Positions 7,702 through 15,902 of a stretch of DNA of 54,288 bases are shown in pieces (the stretch's first letter is position 1; every line of letters begins with the position of its first letter). This DNA is from Bryobacteraceae bacterium CoA2 C42. GTDB taxonomy: Bacteria > Acidobacteriota > Terriglobia > Bryobacterales > Bryobacteraceae. Position numbers and translations under genes: made by a program. The notes beneath the pieces are model-generated. The model was given only the letters and a program-made list of their open reading frames with translations. It ran no database searches and was not told the origin of the DNA. Where the stretch lies: positions 1 through 54,288 of the forward strand of contig JAINDL010000024.1 of the NCBI GenBank assembly GCA_019931245.1. The letters are read 5' to 3'.

Positions 7702-8776
7702 GCTGGCGCTATTGCAGGAATTGGTGCGGACGAACTCGGTGAACCCGTCGCTCGAGTCGGGGGGGCCGGGCGAAGGGTCGGTGGCGGCGATCGTCGAGCG
7801 GGAGTTTGCGGGCGGCCGGTTTGTGGTGAGGCGCCTCGAGGCGACGCCGGGGCGGCCATCGGTGGTGGTGCGCTTGCCGGGGACGGGGGGCGGGCGGAGT
7901 TTGATGTTCAACGCGCACATGGACACGGTGGGGGTGGAGGGGATGGCGGAGCCGTTTGCGGGCCGGGTGGAGGGCGGGCGGCTCTATGGGCGGGGGGCTT
8001 ATGACATGAAGGGGTCCCTGGCGGCGGCGATAGTGGCGATGCAGCGGATGCCGCGGCGGAAGGGGGATGTTTATCTGGCGGCGGTGGCGGATGAGGAGTT
8101 TTTGAGCCTGGGTACAGAAGAGGTGCTGCGGCACTACCGGCCGGACGCGGCGATTGTGACCGAGCCGACGGGGCTCGACCTGTGCGTTGCGCACAAGGGC
8201 TTTGCGTGGTTTGAATGGACGGTGGAGGGGCGGGCGGCGCACGGTTCGCGGCCTGACCTGGGGGTAGACGCCAATCTGGAGGCGCTGCCGGTGCTGGAGC
8301 GGTTAGCGGCGCTGCGGGCGGAGTTGGCGGGGCGGCCGGCGCATCCGCTACTGGGGCCGCCGAGTCTGCACGTGGCGATGGTGCAGGGCGGGACGGGATG
8401 GAGCACGTACGCGGCAGGGTGCACGATTCGCGTCGAGCGGCGGCTCGTACCGGGCGAGACGGCCGCGCAGGCGGCGGCGGAGATGCCGGCGGGGGGGCGG
8501 CTCGTGTTCGCGCGGCCATTTTACGAAACGAAGCCAACGGGGCCGCTCGTGGAGTTGGCGCAGCGGGCGCTGCCGGGGGCGCGCCTCACGGGACAGACGC
8601 CGTGGTTTGATTCGGCGCTCTACGCCGAGGCTGGCATGGAGACGCTGGTGCTGGGTCCGGCCGGGGGCGGGGCGCACGCGGCCGAGGAGTGGGTGGATCT
8701 GGCAAGCGTGGAGGCGGCGGCGGCGGCGTATGTGCAAATTGCCACGGAGTTTTGTCAGACTGAGGAGCAACCATGA
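7700..8776 (+). CDS. M20-family metallohydrolase (ArgE/DapE-like deacylase)
   Basis: 358-residue zinc hydrolase of the ArgE/DapE/CPG2 family. Metal site: His73 and Asp75 in NAHMDTV, the bridging Asp102 in GRGAYDMKGS, the catalytic DEE at 131-133, and Glu155 in VTEPTG. The dimerisation lid lies between (about 165-275). No signal peptide, so cytoplasmic. It removes an acyl group from an amino acid or dipeptide; the exact substrate (acetylornithine, succinyl-DAP or another) cannot be read. Its stop overlaps the sulfatase start by ATGA. Its own start overlaps the divergent NfeD-like start. Confidence 0.85.
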   Translation: MLALLQELVRTNSVNPSLESGGPGEGSVAAIVEREFAGGRFVVRRLEATPGRPSVVVRLPGTGGGRSLMFNAHMDTVGVEGMAEPFAGRVEGGRLYGRGAYDMKGSLAAAIVAMQRMPRRKGDVYLAAVADEEFLSLGTEEVLRHYRPDAAIVTEPTGLDLCVAHKGFAWFEWTVEGRAAHGSRPDLGVDANLEALPVLERLAALRAELAGRPAHPLLGPPSLHVAMVQGGTGWSTYAAGCTIRVERRLVPGETAAQAAAEMPAGGRLVFARPFYETKPTGPLVELAQRALPGARLTGQTPWFDSALYAEAGMETLVLGPAGGGAHAAEEWVDLASVEAAAAAYVQIATEFCQTEEQP

Positions 8777-10248
8777 ATCGCCGTACTTTTCTTGAGATGC
8801 TGCCGGTGGTGGCGAGCGCGCAGGCGCGGCGGAAGCCGCGCAATATCATCTTCATCCTGAGCGACGACCACCGGTACGATGCGCTGGGGTTTCTGAAGGG
8901 TCAGCCGTTTTTACAGACGCCGCAGCTGGACCGGTTGGCGCGGGAGGGGGCGCACCTGAAGAATGCCTTTGTGACGACGGCGCTTTGTTCGCCGTCGCGG
9001 GCGACGATTCTCACCGGTAAGTACGCGCACAAACATAAGATCGTCGATAACAACACGGCCATTCCCGCGGGGACAACTTACTTTTCCACTTACTTACAGA
9101 AGGCGGGTTACAAGACAGCCTTTATTGGCAAATGGCACATGGGCGGCGAGTCCGACGCGCCGCAGCCGGGCTTTGACCGCTGGGTTTCGTTCCGGGGCCA
9201 GGGGACTTACCTGCCGAGCGCGAACGGGCTGAACGTGGACGGGAAGCGCGTACCTCAAACAGGGTATATCACGGACGAATTGACCGACTATGCCGTCGAG
9301 TTTATCGAGCAGCAGAAGGGCCCGTACTTTCTCTACCTTTCGCACAAGGCGGTGCATGCTGAGTTTGTCCCGGCCGAGCGGCACAAGGGGAAATTCAAGG
9401 ACGCCAAGTTCGAGCCGCCGGCATCGCTCGACGCCCCGGCGACGGACCGGCCGATGTGGGTGCAGAATCAGCGCAACAGCTGGCACGGGGTGGATTACCC
9501 GTATCATTCGACGCTGAATATTGAAGAGTACTACCGGCAGTACGCCGAGACGCTGTGCGCGGTGGACGAGAGCGTGGGGCGGGTGCTGGCGCTGCTCGAG
9601 CGGCGCGGGGAGCTCGATTCGACGCTCGTGATTTACATGGGCGACAACGGCTTTGCGTTTGGCGAGCATGGGTTGATTGACAAGCGGACGGCGTACGAGG
9701 AGTCGATGCGGGTGCCGCTGCTGGCGCGGTGTCCGGAGCTGTTCCGGGGCGGGCAGACGGTGTCGCGGGTGGTGGCGAATCTCGACATCATGCCGACGGT
9801 GCTCGAGGCGGCGGGGGTGGCGGCGCCGGCGGGCGGGGACGGGGCGAGTTTTCTGCCGCTGCTCGAGGGCAAGACGGTGGCGTGGCGCGATTCCCTGCTC
9901 TATGAGTATTACTGGGAGCGGAACTTTCCGCAGACGCCGACGATGCACGCGCTGCGGACGGATCAGTATAAGTACATCCGCTACCACGGCATCTGGGACC
10001 TGGATGAGTTATATGATATCCAGAACGACCCGCGGGAGTTACAGAACCTGATTCATAGTCCGGCGCATCAGGAGATCGTCCGGACGATGAATCAACGTTT
10101 GTTCGCGGTTCTGGAGAGTACGGACGGGATGAACATGCCGTTGTACCGGGACAAGGGCGGGGTGAGTAACCGGCGGAATCCGCAGGGGCCGGGGGCGGCG
10201 CCGTTTCCGAAGGCGTTCGAGCAACCGCCGCCGCGGCGGCGGCCGTAA
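8773..10248 (+). CDS. Exported type I sulfatase
   Basis: 491-residue formylglycine sulfatase. The maturation motif CSPSR begins at Cys72 (ALCSPSRATILTGKY), the residue converted to formylglycine. Metal-binding Asp31 and Asp32 are in ILSDDHRYD, and MGDNGFAFGEHG near 290 carries the second metal site. The N-terminus (MNRRTFLEMLPVVASAQA) looks like a short Tat-type signal peptide. Similar proteins desulfate carbohydrates; the substrate is unknown. No anaerobic sulfatase-maturating enzyme is adjacent. Coupled to the M20 gene by ATGA, and ends 2 bases from the convergent propeller/hydrolase gene. Confidence 0.9.
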   Translation: MNRRTFLEMLPVVASAQARRKPRNIIFILSDDHRYDALGFLKGQPFLQTPQLDRLAREGAHLKNAFVTTALCSPSRATILTGKYAHKHKIVDNNTAIPAGTTYFSTYLQKAGYKTAFIGKWHMGGESDAPQPGFDRWVSFRGQGTYLPSANGLNVDGKRVPQTGYITDELTDYAVEFIEQQKGPYFLYLSHKAVHAEFVPAERHKGKFKDAKFEPPASLDAPATDRPMWVQNQRNSWHGVDYPYHSTLNIEEYYRQYAETLCAVDESVGRVLALLERRGELDSTLVIYMGDNGFAFGEHGLIDKRTAYEESMRVPLLARCPELFRGGQTVSRVVANLDIMPTVLEAAGVAAPAGGDGASFLPLLEGKTVAWRDSLLYEYYWERNFPQTPTMHALRTDQYKYIRYHGIWDLDELYDIQNDPRELQNLIHSPAHQEIVRTMNQRLFAVLESTDGMNMPLYRDKGGVSNRRNPQGPGAAPFPKAFEQPPPRRRP

Positions 10249-10250
10249 GT

Positions 10251-11684
10251 TCAGCGGAATTGGATGGCGTAGAGGTCGGCGTCTTTCAGGGCGACGCGGA
10301 GGCGGACGGGTTTGCCGGCCCATTGGCCGAGGTTGGCGCCCTCCTGCCAGCGGACGGGGCGCGAGATCTCATCGCCGATGAGTTCAGCCGAGGCGGCGAG
10401 TTTGGCGCCGGAGGGGTCTTCGAGGGTGAAGCGGAGGCCGCCCGGGGCGGAGGTGGAGAAGTTGGCGGTGAGTTCGCTGCCGCCGTAGGTGAAGAGTTTG
10501 GTGATCATCTCGCCTCCGGCGTACCCGGCGTGGAGGGAGGCGAAGCCGTCGAGGCGGAGGGTGTAGCGCTGCAGGTGGATGGAGGGCTGGCCGTAGTTCT
10601 TGACGACGTAGAAGGCCATGTGGCGGGGGCCGGCCGGGATAAGGTTCAGGGCCGGGTAGTTGGACCGGGAGACCCAGTTTTCCACACCGAGGCCGGGGCG
10701 GAGGAAGGCGTCAAGGAAGGTGCGGTCGTAGCGGGTGCCGCCGCGGGAGGTGAGGAGGACGGCGTCCGAGCAGTCCTTGAAGTAGCCGGGGTCGACGTTG
10801 ATGGAGCGGGCTTCGGCTTCGGTGAGGACCTGGCGGCCGGGCAGGAAGCGGGCGGCGAGGGAGACGTAGAGGTGGGGGGCGCGGAAGTAGGCGCTGGTCT
10901 GGTTGGTGTAGAGGTGTTCGGGGGGCGCCTGGCCGAAGTCCATTTCGCCCTGGTTTTCCCAGTCGACGAAGTTACGGCTGACGGCGCGGGAGATCCAGCG
11001 GTAGCCGGTGCCGTTGATTTTCTTGAAGGTGCGGTAGTAGAGGACGTAGCGTTGTTCGGCTTCTGACCAGAAGGCGAGGTTCTGGGAGTCGAAGGCGCCG
11101 TCGCGGAAGACGGGTTCGGGGCGGAGGGGGGCCCAGTGGATCCCATCGCGGGACTGGAAGGCGACGAGGCCGCTTTTTTGGGTGCCAGCGATGCCTTTGA
11201 AGCGGGCCGCGGGATCGACGCCGGGGCGGGTATCGAGGAAGGGGGAAAAGTTGTGTTGGAGCGGGGGGGTGCCGGCGAGGATGACGTTGTTTTCGGCGAT
11301 GCCGCGGACGGTGTGGAGGCGGAGGGTGGGGCGGGAGAACCGGGTGCCGCCGGCGGGGGATTCGGCGTAGCAGTAGACTTCGTCGCCGCGGCCGTCGGCG
11401 CCGGCGTTGGGGACGCCACGGTAGTAGAGGCGGACGAGGTCGCCGTCGGGGATGACGGTGACGTAGTTGCAGAAGCGGCCTTCCCAGGGGCGGTCGAAGG
11501 CGAAGGCGGAGCCGGTGTCGATGGGGGCGCCGAGGCGGAGTTCGGCGCCGGCGAGTTTCTCGATCAGGAACGAGTCGACAAAGAGTTCGCGACGGTGGCC
11601 GAGGGCGAGAGGGGATTCGGCCGCGGGGGCGGGGGCGAGGGTAGCGAGGCCGGTGACGACTAATTGGCGCCGGGAGAGATGCAT
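10251..11684 (-). CDS. Exported beta-propeller protein, glycoside hydrolase 32/43 type
   Basis: 477-residue exported protein. N-terminus MHLSRRQLVVTGLATLA carries twin arginines and a hydrophobic stretch, a likely Tat signal. The body has repeated blade-like phrases (VRLYYRG, LVAFQSRDGIHWAPL, RYVLYYRTF, SRAVSRNFVDWEN) typical of five-bladed propellers of families GH32/43/68, and a C-terminal beta-rich domain (about 390-477). Proteins of this type are common in planctomycetes and acidobacteria and usually lack experimental function. I cannot assign catalytic acids. It lies head to tail after the tandem paralog array with a 51-base gap, so it may share that transcript. Confidence 0.6.
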   Translation of the reverse strand: MHLSRRQLVVTGLATLAPAPAAESPLALGHRRELFVDSFLIEKLAGAELRLGAPIDTGSAFAFDRPWEGRFCNYVTVIPDGDLVRLYYRGVPNAGADGRGDEVYCYAESPAGGTRFSRPTLRLHTVRGIAENNVILAGTPPLQHNFSPFLDTRPGVDPAARFKGIAGTQKSGLVAFQSRDGIHWAPLRPEPVFRDGAFDSQNLAFWSEAEQRYVLYYRTFKKINGTGYRWISRAVSRNFVDWENQGEMDFGQAPPEHLYTNQTSAYFRAPHLYVSLAARFLPGRQVLTEAEARSINVDPGYFKDCSDAVLLTSRGGTRYDRTFLDAFLRPGLGVENWVSRSNYPALNLIPAGPRHMAFYVVKNYGQPSIHLQRYTLRLDGFASLHAGYAGGEMITKLFTYGGSELTANFSTSAPGGLRFTLEDPSGAKLAASAELIGDEISRPVRWQEGANLGQWAGKPVRLRVALKDADLYAIQFR

Positions 11685-11735
11685 GGGTGGGTTTCCTTGC
11701 TCCTTAGGCTATCAGGAGAGGGGGCGGGGCGGGGT

Positions 11736-12755
11736 CTAGATGAGTTGAAACGTATAGCCTTCTTTGCGGAGGTCGCGATTGGTGCGGGAGACGGCGTACT
11801 CGAGGCTGGGCCCCCAGGGGGCGAAGGCGTTTTCGACGTCATAGGTGATGAGGTTGGCGATCCAGCGGGAGGGGGTGACGGAGCGGGAGGGGGAGGTGGT
11901 CCAGTAGGCGTAGCGTTCGTTGCCTTCGCGGCGCCAGCGGGCGATTTTGCGGACGATGGGGTAGTTATGGCGGAACGAGGAGCAGCCGAAGAAGCAGAAG
12001 ACGCGGCAGCGGACATCGACGGCGCCCCATTCACTGGGGTGGCTGTGGGTACTGCGCCAACCGGCGTGGTGGACAACGTTCCAGGCGTCGCCGTCGGGGT
12101 AGGCGAGGTAGCGGCGGCCGGGGGCGTGGTGGCGGATCAAGGGGGGGAGTTCCGGATGGATCTGCTGGGCGGTGCGGGGCTGGAGGAGACGGCGGTAGGG
12201 TCGGAGGTTGGGGTGGCAATCGGCGGCGGGCGGCGGGCCTTCGGATTCCTCGAGGAGTTTGGCGGAGTAGCCGTGCTCGATGATCTCGTCGACAGGGATG
12301 CCGATGAAGGGGAAGCCCATGCGGAAGATCCCGGTGGTGGCGGAGTTGGTACCCTCACCCCAGTCCTGGGTTTTCAGGGCCTCCTCGGTGGCGCGGCCGA
12401 AGCAGGGTCCGCGGCCGTGGCGGGCGTGGCCGCGGTAGATGACGTGGAGTTCGGGGGTGGCGAGCCACTCCCGGAAGACCGATTTATCGGTGGTTTCGCG
12501 AATGGTGAAGATGACGCGCTGGCGGTGATTGCGGTATTCGTGGTCGCTGACCTTTTCAACGTGGGGGAAGCGGGGGAGGAGGGGGTCGAAGTAGGGATTG
12601 AGGAGCCACTCGGGGGGGAGTTGATCGGGGTGGCGTTCGGTGCCGTGGGCGATGCAGATGTGGCGGCGTTCGTAGACGGGGGAGAGGGTGGAGTGGGAGG
12701 TGGAGGCGGAGTGTTGGCGGCTGATGGTGGGGAGGCTGGCGGGCAGGGATCTCAT
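11736..12755 (-). CDS. Unrecognised family protein, copy 1 of 3
   Basis: 339-residue protein without signal peptide or membrane segment; I do not recognise the family. Ordered conserved blocks: YERR at about 28, KVSD.EYRN..QRVIF at 68-83, TPELHVIY at 100-107, GHARHGRGPCFG at 109-120, DWGEG at 131-135, ESEG at 170, LRPY at 184-187, HHAGW at 229-233, RCRVFCFFGCSS at 249-260 and YDVENAFA at 305-312. A strand ending in Y.GHA followed later by a strand ending in FGCS recalls the His and Cys motifs of caspase/CHAT-like folds, so His110 and Cys258 are candidate active residues; this is only a pattern match, and the about 148-residue gap is longer than usual. Last gene of the eight-gene operon; starts directly after the stop of copy 2. 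Confidence 0.8.
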   Translation of the reverse strand: MRSLPASLPTISRQHSASTSHSTLSPVYERRHICIAHGTERHPDQLPPEWLLNPYFDPLLPRFPHVEKVSDHEYRNHRQRVIFTIRETTDKSVFREWLATPELHVIYRGHARHGRGPCFGRATEEALKTQDWGEGTNSATTGIFRMGFPFIGIPVDEIIEHGYSAKLLEESEGPPPAADCHPNLRPYRRLLQPRTAQQIHPELPPLIRHHAPGRRYLAYPDGDAWNVVHHAGWRSTHSHPSEWGAVDVRCRVFCFFGCSSFRHNYPIVRKIARWRREGNERYAYWTTSPSRSVTPSRWIANLITYDVENAFAPWGPSLEYAVSRTNRDLRKEGYTFQLI

Positions 12756-13775
12756 TTAAATCACCTGGTAGGAACAGCCCGCGGCGCGGAGACCGCGGTT
12801 GGTGCGGGTGACGGCGTCGGCGAGGCTGGGCTGCCAGGAGGCGAAGGCGTTTTCGACATCGTAAGTGATGAGGTGAGCTACCCAGAGGGCGAGGGTGGGT
12901 TCGGAGGAGAGGTTGGTGGTCCAGAAGGCGTAGTGGTCATTGCCGTCGCGCCGCCATCCGGCGAGGCGGCGGACAACGGGGTAGTTATGAGTAAACGAGT
13001 TGCAGCCGAAGTGGCAGAAGACGCGGCAGCGGACGCGGGTAGCGCCCCAGTCGGAGGGCTAGCTGCGGGTGTTTTGCCAACCGGCGTGGTGGATGACATT
13101 CCATTCGTCGCCGGATTGGTAGGCCCAGTAGCGGTCGGCGGGCTGGTGGCCGTGGAGGAAGCGAGCCAGGCCGGCGAGCAATTGGTCGGGCGTGCGGGGC
13201 TGCAGGGAGCTGAGATAAGGGCGGAGCTGGGGGTGGCAGCGGGAGGCAGGGGGGAGGCCTTCGGACTCTTTGAGCAGGTGGGCGTGATAGCCGTGTGCGG
13301 GGATTTCGGTGACGCGGATGGAGAGGAAGGGGAAGCCCATGCGGAACAGTCCGCTGGTGGTGCGGTTGTTGCCTTCGCCCCAGTCCTCGCTGCGTTCGTG
13401 ATTGGAGTTGACGCGGCCGAAGCAGGGTCCGCGACCGTTGCGGGCGTGGCCGAGGTAGATGACGTGGAGTTCGGGGGTTTCGAGCCACTGTCGGAAGACG
13501 GATTTGTCGGTGGTTTCGCGGAGGTCAAAGATGACGCGCTGGCGATGGTTCCGGTACTCCGAGTTACTCACCTTTTCGACATAGGGGTATTGGGGCAGGA
13601 CGGAGTCGAGATAGCGTTGTAGCTGCCAGGCGTCGGGCAGTTGGTCCTGGTGGGCTTCGAGGCCTAAGGCGATACGGAGGCGGCGGCGCTCGTAGGCGGG
13701 GGAGAGGGTGGAGTGGGCGGTGGAGCCGGCGTGCTGACGACTGATGGCGGGTAGGCCGCCGGGGATGGAGCTCAC
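12756..13775 (-). pseudogene. Unrecognised family protein, copy 2 of 3, interrupted by an in-frame TAG
   Basis: Same family and same reading length (340 codons) as copy 1. Translation from the GTG at 13775 ends at TAG (13059-13061, codon 239), where copy 3 has TCC (Ser) and copy 1 has CAC (His). After the TAG the same frame continues without any other stop to TAA at 12756-12758 and keeps all family blocks (RVRCRVFCHFGCNS, HNYPVVRR, YDVENAFASW, YQVI). A truncated product would lack the conserved FGC block. The rest of the frame being intact points to a recent nonsense change, a sequencing error, or amber readthrough. No obvious restart site follows the TAG. Confidence 0.75.
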
Positions 13776-14774
13776 TCAGATCACCTGATAGCGGTATCGC
13801 TTGGCGCGGATCTGGCTGTTGGTGCGGTCGACGGCCTGCCTCAGGCTGGGCTCCCAGGAGGCGAAGGCGTTTTCGACGTTGTAGGTGACCAGATTGGCTA
13901 CCCAGCGGGACGTGGTGAAGGCGTAGGCGGGATTGACGTGCCAATAGGCATAACGTTCATTGCCTTCCTGCCGCCACTGCGCGATTTTCCTGACGATGGG
14001 ATAGTTATGCAGGAAGGTACTGCAGCCGAAGTGGCAGAAGACCCGGCAGCGGATCTGGGTAGCGGCCCAGTCGTTGGGGGAGCTGAGCGTGTTCTGCCAG
14101 CCGGCGTGATGGACGACTTTCCACACGCCGGCGACACAATAGGCCAGATAGCGGTCGCCGGTTTGATGGCCGCGGAGGTACGGCACCAAACCGGGATCGA
14201 GTGTGAGGGGTTGGAGGGAGCGGCGATAGGGGCGCAGTTCGGGATGGCAGTCTTCGGCGTCGGGTACGCCCTCGGACTCTTTGAGCAGGTGGGCGGTGTA
14301 GCCGTGTTCTTCGATCTCGCTGAGGGCGATGCCGATGAAGGGGAAGCCGAGGCGGAAGGCTCCGGTGGTGGGGGAGGAGCCTTCGCCCCAGTCCTCGGTA
14401 TGCATGGCGCCTCGGGCAGCGAAGCCGAAGCAGGGACCGCGGCCATGGCGGGCGTGGCCGCTGTAGATGACATGGAGTTCCGGAGTTTCGAGCCACCGGC
14501 GGAACACGATCTTGTCGGTGGTTTCCTGGATGTCAAAGATAACGCGCTGCTGGTTGTTCCGGTACTCGGAGTCACTGACCTTGACGACGTTGGGATGGCT
14601 GGGGAGGAGGGAGTCGAGGTGTTCGTTAACGCCCCAACCTAATGGCAGTTGAATCGGATTGAACTGGACGCCGTGGGCCACACGAATCAGGCGGCGCTCG
14701 TAGGCGGGGGCGAGGGTGGAGTGGGCGGAGGAGGCCGTGTGCTGGCGGCTGATGGCGGCGGGCATAGAACTCAT
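13776..14774 (-). CDS. Unrecognised family protein, copy 3 of 3
   Basis: 332-residue intact member of the tandem family, no signal peptide. Blocks as in copy 1: KVSDSEYRN at about 65-73, TPELHVIYSGHARHGRG at 97-113 with His107, DWGEG near 128, CHPELRPY, HHAGWQNT, and RCRVFCHFGCST with the second conserved Cys, ending YRYQVI. Its ATG at 14774 overlaps the stop of the upstream small gene by ATGA, tying the array to the LysM/peptidoglycan-binding part of the operon. It is the first copy translated and, by position, the likely parent of the downstream copies, though the order of duplication cannot be settled by eye. Confidence 0.8.
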   Translation of the reverse strand: MSSMPAAISRQHTASSAHSTLAPAYERRLIRVAHGVQFNPIQLPLGWGVNEHLDSLLPSHPNVVKVSDSEYRNNQQRVIFDIQETTDKIVFRRWLETPELHVIYSGHARHGRGPCFGFAARGAMHTEDWGEGSSPTTGAFRLGFPFIGIALSEIEEHGYTAHLLKESEGVPDAEDCHPELRPYRRSLQPLTLDPGLVPYLRGHQTGDRYLAYCVAGVWKVVHHAGWQNTLSSPNDWAATQIRCRVFCHFGCSTFLHNYPIVRKIAQWRQEGNERYAYWHVNPAYAFTTSRWVANLVTYNVENAFASWEPSLRQAVDRTNSQIRAKRYRYQVI

Positions 14775-15256
14775 TGGCCGGTGGCCTCCAGGAACAGGTC
14801 ACTTTGTTGGAAGGTCTGAATGACGGCGTTGCGCTCCTTTTCCGGAAGTTCGCGGAAGCCGGGGACGCCGGGATGATGGAGGAGTCGCGTGGCGAGGATG
14901 TAGACGGCATCGCACAGGCGCAGGCCTTCAGCGAGCGGAGAGCGATCGGCAAAGTGGGGGGCGAGTCGGCGGAGGGCATCGCGGCGCAGGGTATGCATCT
15001 CCTGGCCGAGATAGCGGATCTTCCAGGCTTCGTCGGCGACGGCGTTGGCCGGGGCGGAGGCGGCGAGCACGGCGAGGGCGGGTTCGCGGGCGACGTCGAG
15101 GAGCGCCATGGCTTTGTGGTCGGCGGTGGGGAGTTCGGCGGCGGCGAGGGCGGCCGGGTAGCGGGAGTCGGCGAGAAGCTCCTGGGCGAGGCGGGCGGGC
15201 GTGTCGGGGTCGTGCTGGCCGCGGGTGAGTTGTTCGACGAGGACGAGTGGGGTCAT
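14771..15256 (-). CDS. Small alpha-helical protein of unknown function
   Basis: 161 residues, Ala/Leu-rich and predicted largely helical, no signal peptide. The ATG at 15256 (MTPLVLVEQLTRG) is used; the frame upstream of it lies over the LysM gene. I do not recognise it. Several phrases line up with the other small protein of this operon (15903-16445): ALLDVAREPALAVL with ALLEEAAWPVLETV, LCDAVYILATRLL with IADEAYLALRRLT, and RNAVIQTFQQSDLF with RNAEIESYQRTGVF, so the two are probably distant paralogs. It lies 4 bases after the LysM gene and overlaps copy 3 of the tandem family by ATGA. An adaptor or chaperone role is conceivable but not shown. Confidence 0.7.
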   Translation of the reverse strand: MTPLVLVEQLTRGQHDPDTPARLAQELLADSRYPAALAAAELPTADHKAMALLDVAREPALAVLAASAPANAVADEAWKIRYLGQEMHTLRRDALRRLAPHFADRSPLAEGLRLCDAVYILATRLLHHPGVPGFRELPEKERNAVIQTFQQSDLFLEATGQ

Positions 15257-15260
15257 GGGT

Positions 15261-15896
15261 TCAGCTGCCGTGGAGTTGGTGGAGGGCCGAGCGGGTGGCA
15301 TCGTCCGGTTCGCCGGACTCCGGGAGTTGGCGTTCGCGCTGGAAGGCGCGGAGGGCGGCGCGGGTGGCATCGCCGAGTTCGCCGTCTTCGCCCCCGCAAT
15401 GGTAGCCGAGGTTGGCGAGACGGCGCTGGACGCCGGAGATGGTGTCGAGCGGATCCATGTGGCCGAGTTGGAGGCGGTGCTCTTCCTGGCGACCGTTTTC
15501 GGTGAGGATCAGGTGGACTTCGCGGGCGTTGGGCGGGGCGACGAACTCGATCATGCCGTTGCCATCGGAGGCACCTTCCGAGCGGTTGCCATCGACGTTG
15601 GCCGCGTAGCGGACGTTGCAGCGAGGACGGCGCTCGAAGTCGAGGAGGCGGAGGCGGACTTTGGCGGGGGTGCCGAGGCGGACGAATTTATGGGTCTGGT
15701 CGGTGGCCTTCTGGTGCTCTTTGAGGCGCTTTTCGGGGATGAAGAGGAGATCGCCGGGGAGGAGGATGTTGGGATCTCCGCGGCGGGCTTTGAGTTGGGA
15801 GTTGTTGGGATGGTTCCAGACGGACTCCCAGCGCAGGCCATGGTCATGGGCGAGATTGAGGAGGCAATCGCCGGCTTGGATGGTGTAGTCGGGCAT
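15261..15896 (-). CDS. LysM and peptidoglycan-binding domain protein
   Basis: 211 residues without signal peptide. LysM domain at about 4-55 (YTIQAGDCLLNLAHDHG, then HPNN..LK.RR.DPN.LLPGDLLFIP), a beta-rich middle part (about 70-145), and a peptidoglycan-binding type 1 domain at about 150-208 (ISGVQRRLANLGYHCGGEDG, ATRAALRAFQRERQL). The HPNN...DPN.L.PGD variant of LysM is the one often found in proteobacteria beside secretion-linked VgrG/PAAR genes (recalled, not checked). None of those is present here. Absence of a signal peptide suggests delivery by another route, or a cytoplasmic assembly role. Lies between the two small helical proteins. Confidence 0.85.
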   Translation of the reverse strand: MPDYTIQAGDCLLNLAHDHGLRWESVWNHPNNSQLKARRGDPNILLPGDLLFIPEKRLKEHQKATDQTHKFVRLGTPAKVRLRLLDFERRPRCNVRYAANVDGNRSEGASDGNGMIEFVAPPNAREVHLILTENGRQEEHRLQLGHMDPLDTISGVQRRLANLGYHCGGEDGELGDATRAALRAFQRERQLPESGEPDDATRSALHQLHGS

Positions 15897-15902
15897 GGTG
15901 GT

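Larger units (their letters stand above)
11736..14774. repeat. Tandem triplication of one gene family
   Basis: Three consecutive minus-strand genes of 999, 1020 and 1020 bases encode clearly homologous proteins from end to end. The junctions have no spacer: TGA then GTG, and TAA directly followed by ATG. Conserved phrases recur at equal positions in all three (ETTDK.VFR.WL.TPELHVIY, GHAR.GRGPCFG, DWGEG, LRPY, HHAGW, RCRVFC.FGC). The middle copy carries an in-frame TAG. Confidence 0.9.

Noticed and set aside
13059-13061. Frameshift as the cause of the stop in copy 2
   Set aside because: The frame before and after the TAG is the same and the gene length equals copy 1; it is a single codon change.
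11664-13622. 652-codon plus-strand frame opposite the tandem family
   Set aside because: Low-complexity Gly/Val/Asp composition and no motif; the minus frames are conserved among three paralogs.
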